Assembly (NCBI RefSeq): GCF_003287875.1
Contig: NZ_QMKK01000054.1
Coordinates: 186,001-250,000, forward strand
Reading direction: 5' to 3'
Length of the DNA: 64,000 nt
From: Martinezella tropici
GTDB taxonomy: Bacteria > Pseudomonadota > Alphaproteobacteria > Rhizobiales > Rhizobiaceae
The stretch's first letter is position 1. Every line of letters begins with the position of its first letter. The notes under the pieces are model-generated. The model searched no databases, was not told where the DNA came from, and saw nothing but the letters and a program-made list of their open reading frames with translations. Shown here one piece after another: positions 53,845 through 63,263 of the stretch. A program made the position numbers and the translations under genes.

Positions 53845-54381
53845 TTATATGTTCAGATTGCCTTCAGGCGAGAATTTGAAGTCACCGGTGCCGGTAAACA
53901 GAAAGTCCCTGGTCAATCGAGTATGGGTGAAACTGCAATTTTCGAACCGCACCCGGATCGCGACAGCTTCCGAAAGATCAACATCGACAAAACGGCAGGA
54001 AGAGAAGATCGTTCCGGAAAGATCCGTCCTGAAGAACCGCATCGCGTGCATCGCACATGCCTCGAATTCGCAATGAAGCAACTCTGCCTTCGAGATCGGT
54101 ACCGACTCGAAGGCGCAGTTCTCGATCCTGTTGCCGATCCAGGTGCAGCCACTTAGTGATTGCGTTGCAGAAAAGTGCGCGTTCCGCAGAACCGACATGG
54201 CAATGGTGGCTGCGCTTAGGTCAAGTCCATGCCAAACAATGTCCGAGAGATCGGCATCGCTGAGGTCGATACCGTTTTCCCTTGCCTGGGCCAGAAGATT
54301 TGCTTCGAAATCCTTTTGGGAGATTTTCCTCATTATCCGGCGAAAATGCCTTTGCCACTTCGATTTGGCAAGCGGCAGCAT
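53845..54381 (-). CDS. Pentapeptide repeat protein
   Basis: A 178-residue protein with about 15-20 tandem A(D/N)LxX-type repeats (for example IDLSDADLSDIVWHGLDLSA and LLHCEFEACAMHAMRFFRTD). They would fold into a right-handed beta-helix. The N-terminal 25 residues are basic. AAAGG lies six bases before the ATG at 54381. Some pentapeptide proteins protect DNA gyrase, but nothing here shows that. Cysteines are frequent at repeat positions. Confidence 0.88.
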   Translation of the reverse strand: MLPLAKSKWQRHFRRIMRKISQKDFEANLLAQARENGIDLSDADLSDIVWHGLDLSAATIAMSVLRNAHFSATQSLSGCTWIGNRIENCAFESVPISKAELLHCEFEACAMHAMRFFRTDLSGTIFSSCRFVDVDLSEAVAIRVRFENCSFTHTRLTRDFLFTGTGDFKFSPEGNLNI

Positions 54382-54618
54382 ATTGCGCCTTTCGATCGGC
54401 GGTATATCACACAGTTCTCGTTATTCAGGGCGATAGCTCTACAAGATCCGACGTCCTCGTCGGTCGGCATCCGATAAGAGGAAGCAGTCGGTTGCATATT
54501 TGATGGGCTTTTTGCTTAAAGTTTAGGCCGGCTTAGCATTTTGATTTTATTTAACTTTTTCAATCATAAATCGTCAATTCGCAGATATTAGAACACGAAT
54601 TGGCAAGGTCGATCTTCC

Positions 54619-56709
54619 ATGAATTCCGTTTGGCTCGATGCCCCAAGCGACGATTTTCGATCGCTTTTCAAGACGCATCCGTCGCCTATGTGGGTGTATG
54701 ATCCGCAGACGTTGAGATTCCTGATCGTCAACGATGCCGCTCGCGATCTCTATGGCTATGGTCACGCGGCGTTCGCCGATATGACCGTACTCGACATCCG
54801 GCCGCCCGAAGAGCGGGAGCGCATGCTGGACGCTGTCCATCGGCGCACCGACATGGAAACGGCGCAGCGCTGGACGCATCTGAAGGCCGATGGCGAGACA
54901 TTCGAAGTTCTGACCTACGGGCGGGAAATTCGCTTTAATGGCAAGGTGGCAATCCTGGCGATCGTCCAGGATCGCACCGAGGTCAACGCTGCGCGACGCC
55001 AGGTCGATGCCACCCAATCGCTGCTCGACAGCATCGTCGACAATCTTCCCGTCGGCGTCTTCGTCAAGGATATGGAGCGGGATGGCCGTTATATCCTGTT
55101 CAACGAAGCTTGCGGCGCCATCGTCGGGCAGCCAGCACCGGATGTGATCGGCAAGTCGGATCGGGCGATATTTTCCGACGAGCAGACGGCGCTTTTCCGG
55201 GAGCAGGACAAGCTTGCCTTCGAGACCGCCGCAACCGTTTACTTCGAGGAAACCATCCATATGGTGGATGGAGTGACACGCATCCTGAAGACGGCGAAGC
55301 GGGCGCTTCCCGCGCCGTCAGGGCAAGCGCCGCGCTATGTTCTCGGCATTTCCCAGGATGTGACCGAAGAGCGCAGCGTCGAGGCGCGGCTTGCGCATCT
55401 TGCCATGCACGATTCCCTGACCGGCCTTCCGAACCGGGCCTTCTTCTCGGAGAGCATCGTGCGGCAGGTTGCGGCTGCGACACCGGAAAAGCCGATTGCG
55501 CTGCTCTACATCGACGTCGATCACTTCAAGCATATCAACGACAGCAAGGGACATGCTGCGGGCGATATGCTTTTGCGCCAGGTTGCCGAACGCTTGCAGC
55601 AGCTCGCGGAGAGAAACGATCTGGTGGCGCGCCTGGGTGGAGACGAGTTCGCACTGGTTCTGAGAATGACGGATGTCGGGCGCGCCCAGCGTCTCGCCGA
55701 TTTGCTGCTGCTGTCGTTTTCGACACCCTTCGATCTCGATGGCGTCCGCGAGCACGTGACCTGCAGCATCGGCATTGCCATGGCGCCGGAACACGGCAGA
55801 GATGCCGATGTCCTTATGCGGGATGCGGATTTGGCGCTCTATGCGGCCAAGAGCAGCGGCCGATCGACCTATCGTTTCTACCAGACCGAGATGCGGCTTG
55901 AAGCGGAACGGCGCCACCAGCTTACACTGGAGCTTCGGGAAGCCCTGCAGAACAACGAGTTCGAACTCCACTATCAGCCGATCATCCGGCTGGACGAAGA
56001 TATTCTCTCGGGGTTCGAGGCGCTGATCCGCTGGCGCCATCCCAGGCGTGGGCTCATCTCCCCGGCCGAGTTCATCCCCGTTGCCGAGGAGACGGGAATG
56101 ATCGTGCCGATCGGCGACTGGGTATTGCGGGAAGCCTGCCGGACTGCGGTGGAATGGCCCGAGGAATTGAAGGTGGCCATCAACTTGTCCGTCTATCAGT
56201 TCCGCCACGCGAACCTGCTGGCCACCGTCGTCTCGGCACTCGACGAGACAGGTCTCCGCCCCGGGCGTCTGGAGATCGAGATTACGGAATCCATTCTGCT
56301 CTCCGAGGTCGAGCAAAGCCTGTCGCTGTTGCGCGCGCTGAAGGAGCTTGGCATTCGCATTGCCATCGACGATTTCGGCACAGGCTATTCGTCGCTCAGC
56401 TATCTGCGTGCCTTCTCCTTCGACAAGATCAAGCTCGACCGCAGCTTCGTCGCTGGCATGGAGGCCGATCCTGGCAATCTCGCGATCGTTCGGGCCGTGG
56501 TCGGCATAGCCTCGGGCTTCAATGCGGTAACGCTTGCGGAAGGCATCGAGACGGAGGCGCAATTGGCCAAATTGCGTGCCGAAGGCTATGACGAGGTGCA
56601 GGGCTTCCTGCTGGGGCGTCCGATGTCGCGCGAGGATGCTGTGCTGCGAATTCTCGGTGAGACCCGGCCCGAGCGCGCTTTGCACGCCCGAAAGCGGGCG
56701 CAAGGATGA
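54619..56709 (+). CDS. PAS-PAS-GGDEF-EAL cyclic di-GMP protein
   Basis: A 696-residue cytoplasmic protein without membrane helices. Two PAS domains (about 12-120 and 133-250; HPSPMWVYDPQTLRFLIVND and DNLPVGVFVKDMERDGRYIL) precede a GGDEF domain with RLGGDEF at 339-345 and an EAL domain with the motif at 467-469 (GFEALIRWRHP) and DDFGTGYSSLSYL. Both catalytic motifs look intact, so it could make and break c-di-GMP, or GGDEF may serve as a regulatory GTP site. AT-rich DNA lies upstream. Confidence 0.94.
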   Translation: MNSVWLDAPSDDFRSLFKTHPSPMWVYDPQTLRFLIVNDAARDLYGYGHAAFADMTVLDIRPPEERERMLDAVHRRTDMETAQRWTHLKADGETFEVLTYGREIRFNGKVAILAIVQDRTEVNAARRQVDATQSLLDSIVDNLPVGVFVKDMERDGRYILFNEACGAIVGQPAPDVIGKSDRAIFSDEQTALFREQDKLAFETAATVYFEETIHMVDGVTRILKTAKRALPAPSGQAPRYVLGISQDVTEERSVEARLAHLAMHDSLTGLPNRAFFSESIVRQVAAATPEKPIALLYIDVDHFKHINDSKGHAAGDMLLRQVAERLQQLAERNDLVARLGGDEFALVLRMTDVGRAQRLADLLLLSFSTPFDLDGVREHVTCSIGIAMAPEHGRDADVLMRDADLALYAAKSSGRSTYRFYQTEMRLEAERRHQLTLELREALQNNEFELHYQPIIRLDEDILSGFEALIRWRHPRRGLISPAEFIPVAEETGMIVPIGDWVLREACRTAVEWPEELKVAINLSVYQFRHANLLATVVSALDETGLRPGRLEIEITESILLSEVEQSLSLLRALKELGIRIAIDDFGTGYSSLSYLRAFSFDKIKLDRSFVAGMEADPGNLAIVRAVVGIASGFNAVTLAEGIETEAQLAKLRAEGYDEVQGFLLGRPMSREDAVLRILGETRPERALHARKRAQG

Positions 56710-56849
56710 CATGTGAAAGGGCTGGGCAGGCCGGACCTGGAAAAATAAAAAACTTCGACTCCCGTTGTCGGAAGTCGTGATCGAGCAACGTCCTTGGAAC
56801 AGCCCAACGATAAGGGCGGATATGCACAACCGTTTCCAAGGAGACCGAT

Positions 56850-57275
56850 ATGACCGATGCAGCAGAACAATCCCAACAACCTCGCGTGCCGGTTCGCGGC
56901 GGCGTCGTGGCCTATCTGACAGTGGACGGCGCCGCGAAGGCTGCCGAATTCTACAAGCGCGCCTTCGGTGCGGAGGAAGCCTTCATGTATCCGGTCGACG
57001 AGAAGGGCCGGACCATGCATATCCATCTCTATATAAACGGCAGCTCGGTGATGCTGGGCGACGCCTTTCCCGAATATGGCCATGCACTGGAGAAGCCGCA
57101 GTCTTTCGTGATGCAGCTCGTCGTGGATGATCTCGATTTCTGGTGGAAGCGCGCCGTCGATGCAGGCGCTGAGGTCGTCGTCGAGCCACAGGTGATGTTC
57201 TGGGGCGATCGCTGGGGCCAGCTCCGCGATCCATTCGGCGTTCTCTGGGCGATGAATGCGCCGGTCAACGGCTGA
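56850..57275 (+). CDS. VOC-family (PhnB/glyoxalase-like) protein
   Basis: A 141-residue protein of the vicinal oxygen chelate superfamily. YLTVDGAAKAAEFYKRAFGA, MHIHLYINGSSVMLGD and WGDRWGQLRDPFGVLWAM are the PhnB-type motifs. AAGGAG precedes the ATG. Members include glyoxalases, antibiotic-binding proteins and bleomycin-resistance types; no specific substrate can be assigned. It appears to be monocistronic with its own terminator. Confidence 0.9.
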   Translation: MTDAAEQSQQPRVPVRGGVVAYLTVDGAAKAAEFYKRAFGAEEAFMYPVDEKGRTMHIHLYINGSSVMLGDAFPEYGHALEKPQSFVMQLVVDDLDFWWKRAVDAGAEVVVEPQVMFWGDRWGQLRDPFGVLWAMNAPVNG

Positions 57276-57281
57276 CGATAT

Positions 57282-57314
57282 ATGCCCTCGGTGTTTGTAG
57301 CGCCGAGGGCATTT
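57282..57314. terminator. Bidirectional terminator between VOC and formamidase-like genes
   Basis: ATGCCCTCGG and CCGAGGGCAT form a perfect 10-bp stem around an 11-base loop, followed by TTT on the plus strand. It lies between converging genes. Confidence 0.8.
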
Positions 57315-57337
57315 CCTTTGATCCGGCTGCGAAGATG

Positions 57338-58168
57338 CTATTCTGCAAGCAGGGTTTGTGTCAGAGGGTGCTCAGCGTCCGCAAGGCCGTCCAGGATCGA
57401 ATAATGGTGCTTGTCCGGTTCGACCACGACCGCCGTTGCCGCGCCGAGTCCGGTCCAGATATTGGCGAGCAACGCATTCTGGCGGATGAATTCGGCGCGT
57501 TCGGCACCCCCGACCCAGCAGGTGAGGCGGACGGCCTCGAGCGGCTCCAGCAGGGCTGGGCTTTCGGTTCTTGCTTCGGCGTCATCGATGCGAAGCTGCT
57601 CGTTCATGCTGCGCCTCATGATCGGCCGCAGGTCATGAAGGCCGGAAATGGCAAGCACATGGCGAATGCGGTTGCGGATTGTTTCACGGAGCGGCGATGT
57701 CGTTGTCATCATGCGGGCAACGAGCTGACCGCCGGCCGAATGACCAGTCAGAACGATGGGGCCGCCGACGAGTTCGGCGGCTTTGGTAATCGCGGCCGCA
57801 ATCTCCTTGCCGATCCCGGCGATGCGATTTTCCAGGCAAAGAGTGTAGGACGGGATCGCGACCGCATATCCTCTGGCGATAGAGCCTGCTGCAAAGTGCG
57901 ACCAATAGCTTTTGTCCAGCTGCAGCCAGTAACCGCCATGGACGAAAACCACCAATCCCTTCGGCTGGCCTTCGGGCAGAAGGAGATCGAAGCGATTGCG
58001 CTCCGCAGGACCATAGGCCAGATCGAGTTTCGCGCGTCCCGCGGTCGTCAGCCTGTCACGGAAGGACTTTGCCGGCTCGACCCAGGCGGCCGGCCATTGA
58101 TCTCCGTCGACGATATAGGCGCCATTGGTATAGGCTGCGTCCCAATCGTTGACCCTGAAATAGCTCAT
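57338..58168 (-). CDS. Alpha/beta hydrolase, kynurenine formamidase-like
   Basis: A 276-residue alpha/beta hydrolase. The oxyanion motif HGGYWLQLDKS and the elbow GHSAGGQL are those of the arylformamidase (AFMID) type, which turns N-formylkynurenine into kynurenine. It is the last gene of a run that includes kynureninase (37 bases upstream), which supports this activity. The unrelated cyclase-fold KynB is not involved. A general esterase remains possible. Confidence 0.78.
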   Translation of the reverse strand: MSYFRVNDWDAAYTNGAYIVDGDQWPAAWVEPAKSFRDRLTTAGRAKLDLAYGPAERNRFDLLLPEGQPKGLVVFVHGGYWLQLDKSYWSHFAAGSIARGYAVAIPSYTLCLENRIAGIGKEIAAAITKAAELVGGPIVLTGHSAGGQLVARMMTTTSPLRETIRNRIRHVLAISGLHDLRPIMRRSMNEQLRIDDAEARTESPALLEPLEAVRLTCWVGGAERAEFIRQNALLANIWTGLGAATAVVVEPDKHHYSILDGLADAEHPLTQTLLAE

Positions 58169-58205
58169 GCTCAGCTTCCTCTCTCCAACTGCCGACGCCT
58201 GTGGA

Positions 58206-59453
58206 TCAGGTCACGGCCGCCCGCACCGCAAAGCGCGCGTCCTTCCATGATCCGCTGCTCAGGATTTGCTCAAGCACCGTCGCGGCACGCCATACGTCGC
58301 GATAGCCGACATAAAGCGGCGTGAAACCGAAGCGCAGGGTCGATGGCGCCCGGAAGTCGCCGATGACACCGCGCTCGATCAGCGCCTGCATCACCTCATA
58401 ACCGTTGTCGTGCTTGAAGGAGACCTGGCTGCCGCGCCTGCCGCTTTCGCGGGTCGTCTCCAGCTCGACGCCATATTGGCCACATTTCGCTTCGACCAAG
58501 CGGATGAAGAGCTCCGTGAGCGCTATGCTTTTCGCGCGCAAGGCCGTCATGTCCACTTCATCCCAGATGGCCAGCGCACCCTTCAACGCTCGCAGCGACA
58601 GGATCGGCTGCGTGCCGCACAAGAAGCGCTTGATGCCGGCATCGCCATCGAAGCTCCGTTCGAAGGCAAAGGGGCGCGCATGGCTCCACCAGCCGCTGAG
58701 CGGCTGGACGATCGATGCGTGATGGCGCTTTGCGGCATAAATGAAGGCCGGCGCGCCCGGGCCGCCATTCAGATATTTGTAGGTGCAGCCGACGGCGAAA
58801 TCGGCGCCCGCACCATCGAGATCGACGGGCAGAGCGCCGGCGCTGTGGCACAGATCCCAGATGACGAGCGCGCCTGCCGCCTGGATGCGTTTTGTCAGCG
58901 CCGCCATGTCGCGCAGCTCGCCGCTCTTATAATTGACGTGGTTGACGAGAACGACGGCGACGCCGTCGTCGATCAGTTCCTCGATGCTTTCGGCATCGCG
59001 GCCCTCGAAGCGGAGCGTCAGGCCAGGGCGTGTCGAAGCCACGCCCTCCGCCATATAAAGATCGGTGGGGAAACTATCGCCCTCCGCAACGATCACATTG
59101 CGGCCGGGCCGCATGGCGAGCGCTGCATGCAAGGTCTTGTAGATGTTGATCGACGTGGAATCTGTGACAACGGTCTGGCCTTCGGCGGCGCCGATCAGCC
59201 GGCCGATACGGTCGCCGAGCTCGAGCGGCAGATGAAACCACCCGGCACTGTTCCAGCTGCGGATCAGGCCGTTGCCCCATTCCTCCATGGCGGCCTGGCG
59301 CACTTCGGCAAAGACCTCGTGCGAGGCCGCGCCGAGCGAATTGCCGTCGAGGTAGATGACGCCGGCGGGCAGGGCAAAGCGGCTGCGAAAAACGCGCAGC
59401 AGATCGGCCTCGTCCATGGCCTCGACGGCCGCGAGATCGGGAAGGCTATCCAT
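58206..59453 (-). CDS. kynU: Kynureninase
   Basis: A 415-residue PLP enzyme that cleaves kynurenine to anthranilate and alanine. IYLDGNSLGAAS is the N-terminal family signature, and the PLP lysine is Lys226 in GCTYKYLNGGPG. LVNHVNYKSGEL and IWDLCHSAGALPVDL are further kynureninase motifs. It follows the ABC permease gene by 19 bases, so uptake and breakdown are probably one operon. No tryptophan dioxygenase (kynA) gene is in the window. Confidence 0.95.
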   Translation of the reverse strand: MDSLPDLAAVEAMDEADLLRVFRSRFALPAGVIYLDGNSLGAASHEVFAEVRQAAMEEWGNGLIRSWNSAGWFHLPLELGDRIGRLIGAAEGQTVVTDSTSINIYKTLHAALAMRPGRNVIVAEGDSFPTDLYMAEGVASTRPGLTLRFEGRDAESIEELIDDGVAVVLVNHVNYKSGELRDMAALTKRIQAAGALVIWDLCHSAGALPVDLDGAGADFAVGCTYKYLNGGPGAPAFIYAAKRHHASIVQPLSGWWSHARPFAFERSFDGDAGIKRFLCGTQPILSLRALKGALAIWDEVDMTALRAKSIALTELFIRLVEAKCGQYGVELETTRESGRRGSQVSFKHDNGYEVMQALIERGVIGDFRAPSTLRFGFTPLYVGYRDVWRAATVLEQILSSGSWKDARFAVRAAVT

Positions 59454-59472
59454 GATGTCGTTGCCTCGTAAT

Positions 59473-60399
59473 CTATTCGCGAATGGTTTCTCGGGTGGCC
59501 GCCCCGCCGCGGCTGCGGCGGATGCTCGGCAGTGCCAGCATGATGAGCACGAACAGGCCCGTGGCGAGCTTCAGGTTCGGCGGCGGCATGCCGGCGGCAA
59601 GGCAGAGCGAGACGAGCTGGTAATAGATGATCGAGCCGACAAAGGGCGCCAGCAGCTGTCTGAACACCGTCTGCTTGCCGGTAAAGGCCTCACCGATCAT
59701 CAGGGCGGCAAGGCCGTTGATCAGGATGCCGATGCCCATGTTGACGTCGGCAAAGCCCTGCGACTGGACCATCAACGCACCGCTGGCGGCGGAAAAGGCG
59801 CTGGCGATGCCGACGCCGCCGATGGTTGCGGCCCAGACATTGATGCCCTGCGCCTCGGCCATGTCGGGATTGGAGCCGACGGCACGCATGGCGGTGCCCT
59901 TTTCCGTCTTGAAGTAGAGGTTGAGGGCGATCAGCACGATGAGTGCGAGGATGCCGGCGACGACGATCTTGCTGGCAGGGAAGCCGGCTGCTGTGAACGG
60001 TACCCAGTCGAACACCGTCGGCGAGCCGAAGACGGAGAGGTTCGATTTGCCCATGATGCCGAGATTGACGCTATAGAGCATGGTCGACATCAGGATGCCG
60101 GCGAGCAGCGTATGGATGCGGAAGCGCAGGTGAATGAAGGCCGTACAGCAGCCGGCGGCAAGGCCGACGACGAAGGCAACGGCGATTGCGAGCGGCGGCG
60201 CGACGCCGGCGGCAAGCAGGATGCCGCAGACGCAGCCGCCCAGCGGAAACGCGCCTTCACTGGTCAGATCCGGAAAGCTCAGCATCCGGAAGGGGATCAT
60301 GATACCGAGGACGACGAAGCTTAAGACGAAGCTCTGCGCCAGGGTGACCGGGATGAGCGAGACGAAGCTTGAAACGGTTGCCTGAATGAAATCCATCAT
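59473..60399 (-). CDS. ABC transporter permease (PF04392-type system)
   Basis: A 308-residue permease of the branched-chain/ribose-like permease superfamily with about eight to ten membrane helices. LTSEGAFPLGGCVCGILLAA and MRAVGSNPDMAEAQGINVW are typical of the permeases that pair with ABC_sub_bind proteins. It is four bases downstream of the ATPase gene and upstream of kynU. Gene context suggests import of tryptophan or kynurenine. Confidence 0.9.
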   Translation of the reverse strand: MMDFIQATVSSFVSLIPVTLAQSFVLSFVVLGIMIPFRMLSFPDLTSEGAFPLGGCVCGILLAAGVAPPLAIAVAFVVGLAAGCCTAFIHLRFRIHTLLAGILMSTMLYSVNLGIMGKSNLSVFGSPTVFDWVPFTAAGFPASKIVVAGILALIVLIALNLYFKTEKGTAMRAVGSNPDMAEAQGINVWAATIGGVGIASAFSAASGALMVQSQGFADVNMGIGILINGLAALMIGEAFTGKQTVFRQLLAPFVGSIIYYQLVSLCLAAGMPPPNLKLATGLFVLIMLALPSIRRSRGGAATRETIRE

Positions 60400-60403
60400 G
60401 TTG

Positions 60404-61183
60404 TCAGCTCACCAGCAGCATTCGGTCGGTCTTGACGGCGAAGTGACCGATCAGCTCGGGCACTGTGATGCGCCGCTTGCCATCTCCGGTGATTTCGAGA
60501 TGAACGCGGCCGGCATCGAGCATGATGATGCTGTCGCCGAAATCGACGGCGTGCTGCATGTTGTGCGTCACCATCAATGTCGTCAGCTTGAGCGCCTCGA
60601 CGGTACGCACCGTCGCCTGCATGACGATATCGGCCGTGCGCGGGTCGAGCGCTGCGGTATGTTCATCGAGCAGCAGCACGTCGGGCGAACCGCCGACGGC
60701 CATGATGAGGGACAGCGATTGACGCTGGCCGCCCGAAAGCAGCTCGACCTTCGTATCCAGGCGGTTCTCCAGGCCAAGGCCGAGAACGGCGAGACGTTCC
60801 TTGTAGGCGGCGAGACGGGCGGCATTCAGACCGGGGCGAAATCCCCTGGCTTTGCCGCGCAGTTCCGCCAGGAGCATGTTTTCGCCGACAGTCATGCTGG
60901 CGGCGGTTCCTTTCATCGGATCCTGGAACACGCGGGCCAGCCGCGCGGCGCGCTTGTGAACCGGCATGTTCGTCACGTCATTGCCGTTGATGAGGATCTG
61001 ACCGGAATCGAGGCTGAGAGCACCGGAAATCGCATTCAGCATGCTGCTCTTGCCGGCGCCGTTCGAGCCGATGACGACGCCGAATTCGCCTGTTTTGAGG
61101 GAGAGCGTCAGGCCGTCGAGCGCGACCTTTTCGTCGGGCTGGCCTCTGTAGAAAACCTTGCGCGCGGATTTGATATCAAGCAT
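60404..61183 (-). CDS. ABC transporter ATP-binding protein (PF04392-type system)
   Basis: A 259-residue ATPase. Walker A is IGSNGAGKSS, the signature is LLSGGQRQSLSLIMA, and Walker B is VLLLDEHTAALDP with VTHNMQHAV as the His loop. The DEHTAALDP form is typical of ATPases of this transporter type. It is separated from the binding protein gene by 191 bases containing a RIME-like palindromic element. Confidence 0.92.
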   Translation of the reverse strand: MLDIKSARKVFYRGQPDEKVALDGLTLSLKTGEFGVVIGSNGAGKSSMLNAISGALSLDSGQILINGNDVTNMPVHKRAARLARVFQDPMKGTAASMTVGENMLLAELRGKARGFRPGLNAARLAAYKERLAVLGLGLENRLDTKVELLSGGQRQSLSLIMAVGGSPDVLLLDEHTAALDPRTADIVMQATVRTVEALKLTTLMVTHNMQHAVDFGDSIIMLDAGRVHLEITGDGKRRITVPELIGHFAVKTDRMLLVS

Positions 61184-61253
61184 CCGTGCCTCCCCTGCAG
61201 TATAGGGTTATGAAATGGCGGCATCCTGGGCGCCGCCATGGATCGGATTGATC

Positions 61254-61358
61254 CTACAGCGCCGCGCGTCACATCTGACGCGCAAAGGTCGCTGTAGCAC
61301 TTTAAATCGGCTGCATAATTTCATCCTTAAATGCACGTCGATTTAAGGAATTATGCAG
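61254..61358. repeat. RIME-like Rhizobium intergenic palindromic element
   Basis: A 105-base unit of two large palindromes. The first (61254-61297) has arms CTACAGCG/CGCTGTAG enclosing GCGCGTCA/TGACGCGC. The second (61311-61358) has arms CTGCATAATT/AATTATGCAG enclosing CCTTAAAT/ATTTAAGG. Order, arm sequences and size fit the RIME mosaic elements known from Rhizobium genomes. It lies between binding protein and ATPase genes of one operon and could lower downstream expression by forming RNA stem-loops. Confidence 0.8.
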
Positions 61359-61374
61359 TAGAAGATGCCGCCTA

Positions 61375-62361
61375 TCACTTCGTGAAGCAATTGCAATCGG
61401 CAAGCGAAGCCGGCACGTCGGCGCCGAAGGCCTTCAACACCGTCTTGTTGATCAGCGGCGCATGGTCCTCATAGGCCGGACGCGAAGGCTTGATCGTCTT
61501 CGGATCGGCACCTTTCAGGATCTGCGCGGCGATCTTGCCGGCATTTTCCCCGACCTGCTCGTAGTTGACGGCAAAGCTTGCCGGCACGACGCCATTGCGG
61601 ACCGCGGCATCGTCGGAATTGACGATCGGGATCTGTGCCTGGCGGGCAGCGGCAGCAACGGCCGGGATTGCCGGCTGCAGCAGGTTGGACGCGGGCGTAT
61701 AGATCACGTCCGCCTTGCCGGCGAGCGATGCGATACGCTGCTGGATTTCGTTGACGTTGTCGACGCCGACAGGAACCACGTCGAAGCCGGCTGCAGGAGC
61801 GGCGGCCTTGACCTTGTCGATCAGCGCGACGTCATTGGCCTCGCCGGGGTTGTAAGGCACGCCAAGCCGCTTGGCGTTCGGCAGCAGCTTCTTGGTAAAG
61901 GTCAGGATCGCCGAGATATCCTGCAGGTCGCTCGAGCCGGTGATGCCGTCGTCACCCGCGTCCCACGAAGGAACAAGCTTGGCGGCGACAGGATCGGTGA
62001 CGGCGGTAAAGACGATCGGAATGCCGGATCCGGCGAGCGCCTTCTTTGCGATCTGCGACACCGGGGTCGTCACCGTATAGATCAGCTTCGGATGCTCGGA
62101 CTGCAGCTTGGCGATCATCTGCGGCACGAGCGACGCGTCGAAGCTGGTGTTGCTCTCGGAATAGACGACATCCTTGCCTTCGACGAAGCCGTTGTCGGCG
62201 AGCGCTTTCTTGAAGCCGGCGATCGAAGCATTGAGCTGCGGATGTTCGCCGAAATTGGCGATGGCGATCTTGATGGGTTCGGCCGAAGCGGTGGCGACAC
62301 TGGCCACGAAGGCGCCGGCGACCGCGAGTCCGGACAGCCATTTGGATGTAGATCTCAGCAT
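61375..62361 (-). CDS. ABC transporter substrate-binding protein (PF04392 family)
   Basis: A 328-residue exported binding protein. The signal peptide ends near ATASAEP. The family motifs are IANFGEHPQLNASIAGFKKA, PIVFTAVTDPVAAKLV and YEQVGENAGKIAAQILKGAD. PF04392 (TrpX-like) proteins often bind aromatic amino acids in other bacteria. As first gene of the kynureninase run it probably binds tryptophan, kynurenine or formylkynurenine. It is expressed toward lower coordinates, divergent from the GntR regulator. Confidence 0.92.
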   Translation of the reverse strand: MLRSTSKWLSGLAVAGAFVASVATASAEPIKIAIANFGEHPQLNASIAGFKKALADNGFVEGKDVVYSESNTSFDASLVPQMIAKLQSEHPKLIYTVTTPVSQIAKKALAGSGIPIVFTAVTDPVAAKLVPSWDAGDDGITGSSDLQDISAILTFTKKLLPNAKRLGVPYNPGEANDVALIDKVKAAAPAAGFDVVPVGVDNVNEIQQRIASLAGKADVIYTPASNLLQPAIPAVAAAARQAQIPIVNSDDAAVRNGVVPASFAVNYEQVGENAGKIAAQILKGADPKTIKPSRPAYEDHAPLINKTVLKAFGADVPASLADCNCFTK

Positions 62362-62545
62362 ATTTTCCTCCCGGATGTGACAAGGAGCCGTATTCCTTCA
62401 GCTCTCTTGGCAAGGGATCATAGCGACTGCTGCAAGCCTGTCAAATTCAGATATATGATGTGCACTATCCACGCCTTTGATATATATATTCCTATGCTGG
62501 CGAGTTTTATATATAATTCGGATTTTGCGGGGAAGGGCAGGCCGC
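62362..62545. promoter_or_regulatory. Divergent promoter with AT repeats between kyn operon and GntR gene
   Basis: The region holds three TATATA-rich segments: AGATATATGA (about 62449), GATATATATATTC (about 62479) and TTTATATATAATTC (about 62507). They stand out from the GC-rich surroundings and could be operators for the adjacent GntR protein as well as promoter boxes. Confidence 0.4.
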
Positions 62546-63262
62546 ATGCAGGACATGGATGCGTTGAGCAAGACCGAGGCGGCCTATTGGCTGTTGCGAC
62601 GCGATATCCTCAATACGAAGCTCAGGCCCGGAGCATCCTTGCGGCTCGGCGCCCTGCGGGAGACCTATGGCGTCGGCTGGACCCCGCTTCGCGAGGCCCT
62701 TTCGCGGCTGGAAGCCGAAAAGCTGGTGACGGCCGTCAGCAATCGTGGTTTCGCGGTCGCTCCTGTTTCCAGGGCGGAGCTGGAGGATCTGATGCGCGCG
62801 CGGATGGTCATCGAACTGCCATTGTTCATGGAATCGATCGAAAAAGGCGGCCCCGATTGGGAATCAGCCGTCGTGACCGCGCACTACCGCCTGTCGCGCT
62901 GCAGGATCGTGCCGGATTCCGCTTCCGAGGAGATGGCCGACGAGTGGGATGAGAAGCATTCCGCCTTCCATGCCGCGCTGATAAGCGCTGCGACATCAAA
63001 TTGGCTCAAGCGCTTCCAGGCCACCATTACCGATCAACTGCGGCGTCACCACCGTTTCCTCGGCCTGGCGCCGACGCAGCGCGCGACGGCCGGCCTGTCC
63101 GCCGGCTATGAGAAGGCGCTGGCGGCGCTCAAGGACGCGATGGCGATCGAACATCACACGGCGCTGATGGAGGCTGCCCTCGACCGCGATCTCGAGCGCG
63201 CCAAAGCGCTGATGACCGAGCATATCGGTTACACGCTGCAGGTCTATATCCGCTCAGGATAA
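62546..63262 (+). CDS. GntR-family regulator (FadR/FCD subfamily)
   Basis: A 238-residue regulator. The winged helix reads TKLRPGASLRLGALRETYGV with TPLREALSRLEAEKLV; the C-terminal FCD domain provides His/Asp metal ligands (DEKHSAFHAALISA, EHHTALMEAALDRD). ATG 62546 fits the family; an in-frame start at 62477 lies in the AT-rich promoter. It diverges from the kynurenine ABC/kynU operon and is its likely repressor, sensing a pathway acid. Its stop codon abuts unrelated toxin-like sequence. Confidence 0.92.
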   Translation: MQDMDALSKTEAAYWLLRRDILNTKLRPGASLRLGALRETYGVGWTPLREALSRLEAEKLVTAVSNRGFAVAPVSRAELEDLMRARMVIELPLFMESIEKGGPDWESAVVTAHYRLSRCRIVPDSASEEMADEWDEKHSAFHAALISAATSNWLKRFQATITDQLRRHHRFLGLAPTQRATAGLSAGYEKALAALKDAMAIEHHTALMEAALDRDLERAKALMTEHIGYTLQVYIRSG

Positions 63263-63263
63263 G

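Noticed and set aside
62440..62520. AT repeats as a CRISPR or microsatellite array
   Set aside because: The TATATA segments are unequal in length and spacing and there are no repeat-spacer units; promoter or operator sequence is more likely.
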